NCBI GenBank assembly: GCA_012519515.1
Contig: JAAYQC010000050.1
Span: forward strand, 1 to 39,028
DNA length: 39,028 bases
Direction: 5' to 3'
From: Bacteroidales bacterium
Lineage (GTDB): Bacteria > Bacteroidota > Bacteroidia > Bacteroidales > VadinHA17
Notes under the pieces: generated by a model
Told to the model about the DNA's origin: nothing
The model's input: only the letters and a program-made list of their open reading frames with translations
The model's database searches: none
Shown here: positions 1 to 7,547 of the stretch, piece by piece
How the letters are laid out: every line of letters starts with the position of its first letter
How positions within the stretch are numbered: the stretch's first letter is position 1
Translations under genes and position numbers: made by a program

Positions 1-1689
1 GTATCCGGTCAGGTTGTTGATGGCCAGGCTTACCCGGGTCGCGGCTTTCCGGTTAATCCGGGTGATATTGTTATTACCGAGATCATGGTCGATCCGACAC
101 CGGTCGTGGCACTTCCGGCAAAGGAGTACCTGGAACTGCATAACCGCGGCAGTGATACTGTCTGCCTGAAAGGCTGGCGCCTGTCCGACGGCAAATCAAA
201 CAGCCTATTCCCTGATGTGAGCATCATGCCCGGGGGCTGGCTGATAGTTTGTCCGGTGGCAGATACGGCTTTGTTTTCAGCTTACGGTCTCACGGCAGGA
301 CTGAGATCATTTCCCGCGCTTACTAATGAAGGGAAAACCATTTTTATAAGAGATGAGAGTCTTAAGCTTATTCATGGAGTGAAATACACTTCTGACTGGT
401 ACGGGAATGTTCTGAAATCGAATGGCGGATGGTCGCTCGAGATGGTCGATGTCGCTTATCCCTTTCATGAAGAGGGCAACTGGAAGGCATCCGTTTCTCC
501 ATCAGGCGGAACGCCCGGAGCCAGGAATTCAGTGGCGGGAATAAATCGCGACACCTTCTTTCAGGGGATAGAAAGTGTCTTCCCTGTCGACAGCCTGACA
601 GTGGAATTAAGGTTTTCCGAATCTGTGTCGGATCTGTGCAATATGAAGGAGAGCATTTCGATCGACGGAACGGTGATCAGCGCCATTGCCGCCAACGATC
701 CGCTTTTCATGAGCTTCAGCCTGTCGCTTGGCGAAGCTCTCGTGAAGAAGAAAGTTTATACACTCAGGGCAGGAAGGGAGGTGAGAGATTTTGCCGGGAA
801 CGGGATGATTGTTAATGAATTCAGATTCGGTCTGCCTGAGTTTGCCCGTAGCGGGGATGTCCTTTTCAATGAACTTCTGTTCAATCCCTGGCCCGGCGAA
901 CCTGATTTCGCGGAGTTTTACAATTGCTCCGAAAAGATCATAAATCTTAGTGATCTCTTTTTGTTTTCTGTCAGGGATGAAAGCTCCGACACATCGTCGC
1001 TCGTTCCCGTTTCCGCGGAAAATCACTGCCTTTTACCACGTTATAACATTGTTATAACGTCATCAAAAAGCATTCTGGAAGAGAGGTTTACATCATCTGT
1101 GCCGGAAAATATAACAGAGGTTTCAAGTCTTCCTTCCATGCCTGACGCGGGAGGTCACCTGGTTCTTGTACACCGTTTTCTGGAAAAGATCGATGAGGTA
1201 TATTATGACGAGAAGATGCATTTCCCCCTTCTCGGAGGTTTTGAGGGAATCTCTCTCGAGAAGGTTAATCCATGCGCTCCATCGATCGACAGGTCTCAGT
1301 GGCATTCTGCTTCGGAAACCTCGGGGTGGGGGACACCAGGGGCTCCCAATTCCGTAATGCTGGAGGATCAGGGCAGTGATGAGTCCGTGATTTTTTCATC
1401 GACAAAAATAACACCCGACAACGACGGCAATGAAGACCTTCTGCTCATAGACCTGAACCTGAAAAATCCGGAAAGCGTGGTATCCATTATCATTTTTGAT
1501 GAAGCCGGCCGTTTTGTAAGCAAGCTTGGCGACAATCTGCTTGCCGGTCCGGCGGCTTCAGTGGTATGGGACGGAACCGGATCTGACGGAAGGCTTCTGG
1601 AAACCGGGATCTACGTGTTCCTGATCACTTCTTTCGACAGGACGGGAAAGACGGGGAGGTGGAAAAAGGTATGCACTGTTATAAGATAA
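1..1689 (+). CDS. Secreted lamin-tail-domain protein with C-terminal FlgD-like Ig domain (5' partial)
   Basis: The reading frame is open from the first base of the window to the TAA at 1687-1689, giving 562 visible residues; the ATG at 85 is internal, because the residues before it (GDIVITEI) already belong to a lamin-tail (LTD) domain. A second LTD-like segment begins near visible residue 284 (GDVLFNELLFNPWPGEPDF). Between them lies a region resembling bacterial Ig/SbsA-like domains. The last 90 residues (PDNDGNEDLL ... VVWDGTGSDGR ... ETGIYVFLI) resemble the FlgD Ig-like domain that ends many secreted Bacteroidota proteins. Such proteins are large, extracellular and probably surface-associated; no catalytic motif is visible. 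The signal peptide and the rest of the N-terminus lie outside the window. Domain assignment is by pattern, and the function is not known. Confidence 0.75.
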   Translation, partial: VSGQVVDGQAYPGRGFPVNPGDIVITEIMVDPTPVVALPAKEYLELHNRGSDTVCLKGWRLSDGKSNSLFPDVSIMPGGWLIVCPVADTALFSAYGLTAGLRSFPALTNEGKTIFIRDESLKLIHGVKYTSDWYGNVLKSNGGWSLEMVDVAYPFHEEGNWKASVSPSGGTPGARNSVAGINRDTFFQGIESVFPVDSLTVELRFSESVSDLCNMKESISIDGTVISAIAANDPLFMSFSLSLGEALVKKKVYTLRAGREVRDFAGNGMIVNEFRFGLPEFARSGDVLFNELLFNPWPGEPDFAEFYNCSEKIINLSDLFLFSVRDESSDTSSLVPVSAENHCLLPRYNIVITSSKSILEERFTSSVPENITEVSSLPSMPDAGGHLVLVHRFLEKIDEVYYDEKMHFPLLGGFEGISLEKVNPCAPSIDRSQWHSASETSGWGTPGAPNSVMLEDQGSDESVIFSSTKITPDNDGNEDLLLIDLNLKNPESVVSIIIFDEAGRFVSKLGDNLLAGPAASVVWDGTGSDGRLLETGIYVFLITSFDRTGKTGRWKKVCTVIR

Positions 1690-1691
1690 TG

Positions 1692-1727
1692 GGTCTTGCA
1701 GGTCTTGCAGGTCTTGCAAGTCGTGCA
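1692..1727. repeat. Tandem 9-bp repeat, RGTCKTGCA-type
   Basis: Four consecutive 9-base units follow the stop of the left-edge gene: GGTCTTGCA three times and then AGTCGTGCA. The same word recurs around 37550-37570 and, degenerate, near 35802. The rest of the spacer to 1970 holds C-rich and G-rich runs (for example near 1757-1767 and 1928-1942) and no recognisable gene. Confidence 0.7.
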
Positions 1728-1970
1728 GGTCCTTAGTCGCTTTGTTTTCGCAAAAGCCACCCCCAAACCCCTATAGGGATTTAGTTCGCTGGATCATAGC
1801 TATTTACTTGATGACTTTTATGATATAAGGAGCCTCAAATAAGACTTTGAATCGATAACTTGAAACTAAAAGTGTACGAATAATCTCCATACCTATACCC
1901 TACATTATCAGCTCTTTAGCCTCCCTTGGGGGGTTGGGGGGTAAAGCACAGAGCACAGGGCGCAGAGCAC

Positions 1971-2780
1971 CTACAGCTCCGAAATCAGTTCCGTCATTAT
2001 TGTGGTCATTTTGCCTTCGGCTTTTTCAGCTTCACGCTGGACCATCTCGTGAGTGATGTATTCGATCTTTCCTTCCACTCCCAGGTCGCTGATGATGCTT
2101 ACTCCGAAAACAGTCAATCCCATGTGCCTCGCGGCTATAACCTCGGTTACGGTTGACATGCCCACCGCGTCGGCGCCGATTATCCTGAAGTACTTGTACT
2201 CTGCAGGTGTCTCGAATGTCGGTCCGGTGGTGCCGAGGTACACGCCCTTCCTTACCGTTATGTTATTCCTGGAAGCTATCTTCTCAGCCTTTTCGATGAG
2301 ATTCAGGTCGTAAGGATGACTCATGTCGGGGAACCGGGGACCGATCCTGTCGTCGTTTCTACCGATCAATGGGTTGGGTATAAGGTTTATATGGTCCCGG
2401 ATGATCATAATGTCGCCTATATGGAAATCGGGATTCACTCCACCGGAGGCATTTGAAAGGAAGAGATATTTGATACCCAGGTATTTCATTACCCTTATCG
2501 GGAAAACTATCTGTTCGGGCTGATAGCCTTCATAAAAGTGAAACCTGCCTTTCATGGCGACGATTTTCTTCCCGCCGAACTCGCCGAAAATAAGTTTACC
2601 TGCATGTCCTTCGACTGTCGATACCGGGAAGTTAGGAATATCCTTATAGTCGATTTCCCTGATGGTTTTTATATGTGTTGTCAGTCCGCCAAGACCTGTA
2701 CCGAGGATCACACCGGCTTCCGGATCAATTATCCCTTTCTGTCGCAGGAATCCTGCAGTTTCATTTATTTTTTCGAGCAT
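1971..2780 (-). CDS. Purine nucleoside phosphorylase (trimeric PNP/MTAP family)
   Basis: Cytosolic enzyme that cleaves purine nucleosides with phosphate to the free base and (deoxy)ribose-1-phosphate, for purine salvage. Family motifs, numbered from the ATG at 2780: phosphate loop GTGLGG (27-32), GRFHFYEGY (78-86), NASGGVNP (110-117), GPTFETPAEYK (186-196) and GADAVGMSTVTE (202-213). The length of 269 residues is normal. A TTG six bases upstream (2786) is an alternative start; I prefer the ATG. The gene overlaps the end of lpxK by 20 bases, so translation is probably coupled, as the last gene of a leftward sppA-lpxK-pnp operon. The motif that in human PNP carries the base-contacting Asn243 (SLITN) reads SIISD here, so the base-recognition residue is Asp, as in the 6-aminopurine-specific MTAP branch. 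Inosine versus adenosine preference is therefore uncertain. Confidence 0.9.
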   Translation of the reverse strand: MLEKINETAGFLRQKGIIDPEAGVILGTGLGGLTTHIKTIREIDYKDIPNFPVSTVEGHAGKLIFGEFGGKKIVAMKGRFHFYEGYQPEQIVFPIRVMKYLGIKYLFLSNASGGVNPDFHIGDIMIIRDHINLIPNPLIGRNDDRIGPRFPDMSHPYDLNLIEKAEKIASRNNITVRKGVYLGTTGPTFETPAEYKYFRIIGADAVGMSTVTEVIAARHMGLTVFGVSIISDLGVEGKIEYITHEMVQREAEKAEGKMTTIMTELISEL

Positions 2781-3837
2781 ATTCAATTATCACTTTATCA
2801 AATTCGCACTTATTGTCGTTCAGAAAACTGACTCCTGCAGGAATGAAGTACAGAGTCTTTTTCAGTGAGTCGTCAATATAACTAATTTCCCTCAACCTGA
2901 CCGCATCTTTCTCCGTTGTGATTATAATTTTTGAGCTAAGTGAGACACTTTCAAAGGCTTTACTGATTTTTTCCAGATCTCTCCGGGTAAAGCTATGATG
3001 GTCGGGGAAGCGGAGATGCCTGATTACGGCAAAGTATTTCCCGAGGTGATTTATCAGCGGCCTGGGCGATGCAATACCGGTTAGGGCAACTGCAGCCCGT
3101 TCATTCCTTTCTTTTTCGGTGGGAAGATCCATGGGGTGAGCATATTCTTCAAAAACCGGTTGAAGCGTGCCATAGGAAATTGTTGAAAAGAAGATCTTCT
3201 GATCTTTTGCTGTACGAAGCTCGTTTGAGATCGCGATTCTTTCAGATTCTGAAATGTCAGCCGGTGTTTTTGTGACAATGATCGTGCCGGCTCTTTTTCT
3301 TTGGGAGGCCTGTTCCCGGAGTCTGCCATACGGAAGGAGGCTGTCTCTTGTCATCAGCCGGCTATAATCGGTGAGCAGGATTGAAAGTCCCGGTCTAAGC
3401 CTTCTGTGCTGGAATCCGTCGTCGAGAATAATTACATCTGTATCGGGATAATCCCTGAGGATGGTTTTTATACCCTTGATCCGGTCACTGTCGACTGCCA
3501 CGATGGTACCGGGGAATTTGCGTGATATCTGGAGAGCTTCGTCACCTGAATCAGCAGCGCCGGATGATGGAGTTACATATCTGAAACCGGATGTTTTCCT
3601 CATGTAGCCCCTGCTGAGAAGCGCCGTGCGGAATTCCCTGCCGAGAAGTGAGATAATGTATTCGGCATGAGGTGTTTTTCCGGTTCCTCCCACGGTTATG
3701 TTTCCTATGCATATAACGGGAATCCCGAACTCCTCCGAAGGGATAATACCTTTATCGTAGAGGAAGTTTCGTATCCCTGTCACCATCCGGAACAGCAGTG
3801 AGAACGGCCACAGGAGAGGATTTTTTCCGGCTGCCAT
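2761..3837 (-). CDS. lpxK: Tetraacyldisaccharide 4'-kinase
   Basis: Phosphorylates the 4' position of the tetraacyldisaccharide-1-phosphate in lipid A synthesis, at the inner membrane. The 358-residue protein has the family's P-loop in GNITVGGTGKTP (about 45-56), a DSDRIKG segment, and the diagnostic DDGFQHRRL (about 139-147). The N-terminus (PLLWPFSLLFRMVTGIRNFLYDKG) is the usual amphipathic membrane-binding helix. It starts three bases after the sppA stop and overlaps the nucleoside phosphorylase start, so the three genes form one tight transcription unit. Its presence implies an outer membrane with lipid A. Confidence 0.95.
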   Translation of the reverse strand: MAAGKNPLLWPFSLLFRMVTGIRNFLYDKGIIPSEEFGIPVICIGNITVGGTGKTPHAEYIISLLGREFRTALLSRGYMRKTSGFRYVTPSSGAADSGDEALQISRKFPGTIVAVDSDRIKGIKTILRDYPDTDVIILDDGFQHRRLRPGLSILLTDYSRLMTRDSLLPYGRLREQASQRKRAGTIIVTKTPADISESERIAISNELRTAKDQKIFFSTISYGTLQPVFEEYAHPMDLPTEKERNERAAVALTGIASPRPLINHLGKYFAVIRHLRFPDHHSFTRRDLEKISKAFESVSLSSKIIITTEKDAVRLREISYIDDSLKKTLYFIPAGVSFLNDNKCEFDKVIIEYARKNK

Positions 3838-3840
3838 TTA

Positions 3841-5610
3841 TTAGTGTAGCTCTATGTAATATGGTAATCTGGCCTGTATTCCCGAAAAGTCGCGGATTTC
3901 TCTGAGATCGTCGAAGATACGTTCAAACTCGCCGAGTTCGTTTTTCAGGATTCTGTTTTTGATTTCGGCGCCAAACTGGGAAATCATTTTAAGAAAAGGA
4001 TCTTCCGACACTGGCAGTTCCCTGAGCGACCAGGCTTCCAGTCCGGCCAGGCGGCCTGCTTCGGCCACGGCGTCGGTCAATCCGCCGAAACTATCAACAA
4101 GTCCGATCCTCATCGCGTCGGAGCCGCTCCACACCCTTCCCTGGGCAATGCTGTCGACTTCGTTGAAAGTCATCTTCCTTCCGGCCGACACTTTGTTCAC
4201 AAAATCACTGTATATTACTTCTATAGATCTCTGCATTGCTTCTTTTTCAACAGTATTCATCGACCGGTACACTGATGGGAAGTCGGAATTGGAGTTGGTC
4301 TCAACAGTCTCGTAGGTCACTCCCAGTTTCTGTTCCATCAGTTTTCCGGTGTTTGGGATCAGTCCGAACACTCCAATAGAACCGGTGATGGTTGTCGGGC
4401 TCGCCATTACCTTTGTGCCGGGTGCGGCAATGAAATACCCTCCCGAAGCTGCATAGTTTCCCATTGAGATAACCACGGGCTTATCCTTTGCTGCCAGTTC
4501 GAGTTCCCTCCATATCATGTCAGATGCAATGGCACTTCCCCCGCGGCTGTTGACCCTGAGCACGATAGCCTTCACCGTGCTGTCCTTTCTTTCTTTTCTG
4601 ATCACGTCCCTGAAAGCGTCGCCTCCGATATTGTTTTCATTTCCCTTTCCATTCACAATCGACCCTGATGCATAGACAACAGAGATCTTGTTCTTCTGGA
4701 AGGGAGTTTTCTTTGATTCGGGGACTTTTGTGTACTTATGCATCGGAACAAGGGCAATCTTGTCGTCGGGTGTAAGTCCGGAGCGGACCTTCAGGGTATC
4801 TATAAGCTGGTCGTGATACAGCAGTCCGTCAACAAGTCCGCTTTCAAAAGCTCCCTGTGCCACGTATCCGGTCAGGTTGTCGGCAATGCTGTTCAGCTTT
4901 TCGACGGGTATGCCGCGGTCGGCTGAAATATTGTTCAACACGTGCGACCATATTGATCCGACATATGTAAGAATCTGTTCCCTGTTTTCAGCGCTCAGTC
5001 TGTCGAGGATATAGGGTTCGACAGCTCCCTTGAATTTTCCGTGGCGTATTACCTGAACCTCTACTCCCAGTTTCTCGAGAGCTTTTTTATAGAACAGGAT
5101 TTCTCCGCTCAATCCCTTGAAATCGACCGTTGAGGACGGATTAATGTAAATCTTGTCGGCCGCGGCTGAAAGGTAGTAGCCCTCCTGAATCATAAGGTAA
5201 TCAGACCAGGCTATTACGAATTTCCCGCTCTCCCTGAATTTTTTGAGGCCATCCCTCAGTTCTTCGGTAGTTGCCCATCCCGGGGGAATCATTCCGTTTT
5301 CGATCAGCACACCCTTCACCTTATCGTCGGATGCGGCCTTTTTAAGGTTCTGAAGGATCTCATTCAGTCCCGGCGCCGGAGTGACGGTCATATTTATAAT
5401 ATCGATTCCCGAGTATGGATTTTTGCTTCCCTTGTCGGGGATGTTAACCCCGGCTTTCAGTACGAGTACTGAGTTATCGGTAATCGACGTCGTCTTTTCG
5501 CCCGACACCATCATCACGCTGAGGCTCGCGAGCATAACCACCATGAAAAGGATGGACACGATAATTATTCCTGTAATTGTAGCCAGGACGTATTTCAGAA
5601 AGTTTTTCAT
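3841..5610 (-). CDS. sppA: Signal peptide peptidase SppA, 67-kDa type
   Basis: Membrane-anchored serine protease that degrades cleaved signal peptides. It is 589 residues, the full-length duplicated (67K) form rather than the short 36K form. One N-terminal membrane helix spans about residues 8-34 (YVLATITGIIIVSILFMVVM). The Lys of the Ser/Lys dyad is in GKFKGAVEP (about K194, matching E. coli Lys209 in its YKSAVEP context). The Ser is in AASGGYFIAAP (about S389, matching E. coli Ser409), followed by the conserved TGSIGVFG. It is first in the sppA-lpxK-pnp operon and divergent from folK across a 104-base spacer. A possible -7 box (TATCTTTG on the minus strand, complement of 5639-5646) lies 29 bases ahead of the start. 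Confidence 0.93.
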   Translation of the reverse strand: MKNFLKYVLATITGIIIVSILFMVVMLASLSVMMVSGEKTTSITDNSVLVLKAGVNIPDKGSKNPYSGIDIINMTVTPAPGLNEILQNLKKAASDDKVKGVLIENGMIPPGWATTEELRDGLKKFRESGKFVIAWSDYLMIQEGYYLSAAADKIYINPSSTVDFKGLSGEILFYKKALEKLGVEVQVIRHGKFKGAVEPYILDRLSAENREQILTYVGSIWSHVLNNISADRGIPVEKLNSIADNLTGYVAQGAFESGLVDGLLYHDQLIDTLKVRSGLTPDDKIALVPMHKYTKVPESKKTPFQKNKISVVYASGSIVNGKGNENNIGGDAFRDVIRKERKDSTVKAIVLRVNSRGGSAIASDMIWRELELAAKDKPVVISMGNYAASGGYFIAAPGTKVMASPTTITGSIGVFGLIPNTGKLMEQKLGVTYETVETNSNSDFPSVYRSMNTVEKEAMQRSIEVIYSDFVNKVSAGRKMTFNEVDSIAQGRVWSGSDAMRIGLVDSFGGLTDAVAEAGRLAGLEAWSLRELPVSEDPFLKMISQFGAEIKNRILKNELGEFERIFDDLREIRDFSGIQARLPYYIELH

Positions 5611-5663
5611 TTTAAGCCAGCTTTAATAAAATGAGTACCAAAGATATAAAAAATACATGGCGG

Positions 5664-5697
5664 ATTGCCCGAATGACAGGCATAATTTTTAAATTTG
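5664..5697 (+). promoter_or_regulatory. Predicted Bacteroidota-type promoter for folK
   Basis: A TAAATTTG box (5690-5697) fits the Bacteroidota -7 consensus TAnnTTTG. An ATTG at 5664-5667, 22 bases upstream, could be the -33 element. The folK start is 17 bases downstream. The same spacer must hold the divergent sppA promoter. Confidence 0.5.
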
Positions 5698-5714
5698 GAT
5701 TATAAGCGGCCGCT

Positions 5715-6218
5715 ATGGAAGAAACAGTATTTCTCGGACTTGGGACCAACCTTGGCGACAGGGAGAACAATCTTTTGATGGCTGTGAATATGATCAGGGA
5801 AGAGATAGGCAGGGAGATCGATTGCTCTTCCGTTTATGAGACCGAGCCATGGGGTTTCCTCAGCGACAATCCTTTCCTTAACATGGTTGTCAGGGTCACA
5901 ACCTCCCTGAAGCCACAGGAAGTGCTTGAGAAGACGCTTATGATAGAGGCCCGGCTTGGCAGGCGGAGGGGTGTCAGGAGATATGTATCGAGGACGATGG
6001 ATATTGACATCCTCCTGTACGGCACGGATGTGATAAATAATGAAAATCTTGAAATCCCTCATCCCGGGATAGCCGTTCGCAGGTTTGTCCTTGAGCCTCT
6101 CCGCGAGCTGGCTCCGGAGATGATGCACCCGGTTCTGAAAGTCACTTTTTCAGAGCTTCTTATGAAGTGCAGGGACAAACGCGCTGTTTCCGCGAAGCAT
6201 CCCTTTTCAGCAGGCTGA
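5715..6218 (+). CDS. folK: 2-amino-4-hydroxy-6-hydroxymethyldihydropteridine pyrophosphokinase
   Basis: Cytosolic HPPK of folate synthesis, transferring pyrophosphate from ATP to the hydroxymethyl-pterin. Motifs in order: FLGLGTNLGDR at the N-terminus, YETEPWGF (about 36-43), EARLGRRRGVRR (about 76-87), the metal and substrate signature SRTMDIDILLYG (about 92-103), IPHPG, and RRFVLEPLRELAP. At 167 residues it is a complete monofunctional HPPK. The start is the only ATG ahead of the first strand. It is divergent from sppA and convergent with radC, only 13 bases apart. Confidence 0.95.
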   Translation: MEETVFLGLGTNLGDRENNLLMAVNMIREEIGREIDCSSVYETEPWGFLSDNPFLNMVVRVTTSLKPQEVLEKTLMIEARLGRRRGVRRYVSRTMDIDILLYGTDVINNENLEIPHPGIAVRRFVLEPLRELAPEMMHPVLKVTFSELLMKCRDKRAVSAKHPFSAG

Positions 6219-6231
6219 GCCTTCCTTTTTC

Positions 6232-6915
6232 TCAGATAAGTCCGTTGTCGGCGAAGCTGTAATAATCCTTTCCCGAGATAATTATATGGTCGAGCAGCTG
6301 GATATCCATTATGCTGCCGGCTTCCTTTATCTTTCCGGTGATCTTTGAATCGGCATCGCTGGGGTTCAGGTTGCCCGAAGGGTGGTTATGGCAGACGATG
6401 ATAGCGGAGGCCAGGAATTCAACGGCTTTCTTCATTATTATCCTTACATCGGTCACGGTTCCGCTTATTCCTCCCTGGCTGAGCTTCATCCGGTCGATTA
6501 CCCTGTTGGAGCGGTTGAGGAATAGTATCCAGAATTCTTCATGATGCAGGTCGGATAACAGAGGCTGGAAGATATCGGCTGCATCTTTCGAGCATCTTAT
6601 TTGCCCGGCATCAGGAAGTTCGGCTATGTTTCTCCTTCTTCCGAGTTCGAGGGCGGCGCTTATGGTTACGGCTCTGGCCGGACCGATGCCCCTGAATTTA
6701 AGCAGATCGGAGATTGAGAGCTTACCGAGGGAGTTGAGGTTGTTGCTTACTGAGCTGAGCAGTTCTCTCCCCAGGTCGACGGCAGATTTCTTTCGGGTGC
6801 CTGAACTGATGAGTATTGCTAGCAGTTCGGCATCGCTCAGGGTGGATATACCTTTCCTGATCATTTTTTCCCTGGGCCTGTCCTCGACAGCCCAGTCGGT
6901 GATTTTTAGTGACAT
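6232..6915 (-). CDS. radC: RadC/YsxA-family JAB1/MPN (JAMM) protein
   Basis: The 227-residue protein has the N-terminal helix-hairpin-helix-like segment (LLKFRGIGPARAVTISAALELGRR, about 71-94) and the C-terminal JAMM metal site HNHPSGNLNPSDAD (about 176-189), with His176, His178 and Asp189 as probable zinc ligands. The family was historically called a DNA repair protein, but its biochemical role remains unsettled. The length is typical. It converges on folK, and the two genes leave no room for separate terminators. Confidence 0.93.
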   Translation of the reverse strand: MSLKITDWAVEDRPREKMIRKGISTLSDAELLAILISSGTRKKSAVDLGRELLSSVSNNLNSLGKLSISDLLKFRGIGPARAVTISAALELGRRRNIAELPDAGQIRCSKDAADIFQPLLSDLHHEEFWILFLNRSNRVIDRMKLSQGGISGTVTDVRIIMKKAVEFLASAIIVCHNHPSGNLNPSDADSKITGKIKEAGSIMDIQLLDHIIISGKDYYSFADNGLI

Positions 6916-7061
6916 AACGAGACATATTTCCGGGAATAAAATTAGGAAAAGGAGGGAACACTAAAAAATAAAAATTGAATTTTGTTTTGCAGGAAAAAAG
7001 GCCTTAGGAGGAAGGGGATCGGTGTTGTTCAGGATAATGGGCCACCCGGAAAAGAAAACGC

Positions 7062-7086
7062 AAAAAAAAGGATCCGTTCCGGATCC
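7062..7086 (-). terminator. Rho-independent terminator after rpsT
   Basis: On the minus strand the sequence reads GGATCCG-GAA-CGGATCC followed by eight T residues. This 7-bp perfect stem with a U tract begins 27 bases after the rpsT stop. Confidence 0.85.
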
Positions 7087-7112
7087 CTCTGAAAGTTATC
7101 AAATTATCATGC

Positions 7113-7367
7113 TTATTCCAAACTGTTGACATGCTTCATTATGGACGACTTGAGGTTGGCAGCCTTGTTGGCATGAATTATATTCCTCTTTGCAAGCTTG
7201 TCGAGCATTGAATTGACTTTCGGCAGCAGGGTACCGGCTTCTTCCTTGTTTGATGTGTTACGGATTTTCTTCAGGGCATTTCGCATCGTTTTCGCGTAAT
7301 ACCTGTTGTTCAAATTCCTGGTCTTATCCTGCCTTATCCTCTTCTCGGACGATTTGTGGTTTGCCAT
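7113..7367 (-). CDS. rpsT: 30S ribosomal protein S20
   Basis: A small basic primary rRNA-binding protein of the 30S subunit, 84 residues, starting [17 protein letters not shown], the standard bacterial S20 N-terminus. The C-terminal half carries [22 protein letters not shown], also typical. The open frame continues 29 codons further upstream, but those codons lie largely within the tRNA-Glu gene, so the ATG at 7367 is the real start. It probably shares a transcript with the tRNA, whose 3' end is 29 bases upstream, and ends at a strong terminator. Confidence 0.97.
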   Translation of the reverse strand: MANHKSSEKRIRQDKTRNLNNRYYAKTMRNALKKIRNTSNKEEAGTLLPKVNSMLDKLAKRNIIHANKAANLKSSIMKHVNSLE

Positions 7368-7396
7368 TATCAGTATTATAATTATATAAAATTTTG

Positions 7397-7468
7397 TAGT
7401 CCATAGGGGAATCGAACCCCTGTTACCAGGATGAAAACCTGACGTCCTAACCACTAGACGAATGGACC
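7397..7468 (-). tRNA. tRNA-Glu (anticodon TTC)
   Basis: Read on the minus strand, 72 bases fold as a complete cloverleaf. The acceptor stem is GGTCCAT/ATGGACT (G-U at the first pair), the D arm GTCT..GGAC, the anticodon stem TCAGG/CCTGG with loop TTTTCAT giving TTC, and the T arm AGGGG-TTCGATT-CCCCT, with discriminator A. CCA is not encoded and must be added. It sits directly upstream of rpsT in the same orientation. Confidence 0.96.
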
Positions 7469-7547
7469 GTTAAAGAACTTTTTAAATGCGGATGCAAAGA
7501 AACAATCTTTTTTCTTATCTGCAAAATATTTTGCTCAAATAAATTAA

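Noticed and set aside
607-1026. Antisense reading frames of 60-230 codons opposite the larger genes, such as this one
   Set aside because: They lie wholly within strongly supported genes, have no domain motifs, and show the composition expected for shadow frames.
1692-1727. Short direct repeats considered as a CRISPR array
   Set aside because: The units are 9 bases, adjoining with no spacers, and there are no cas genes.
7368-7454. N-terminal extension of the S20 reading frame
   Set aside because: Most of these codons come from the tRNA-Glu gene and its 3' flank; the S20 protein begins at [11 protein letters not shown].
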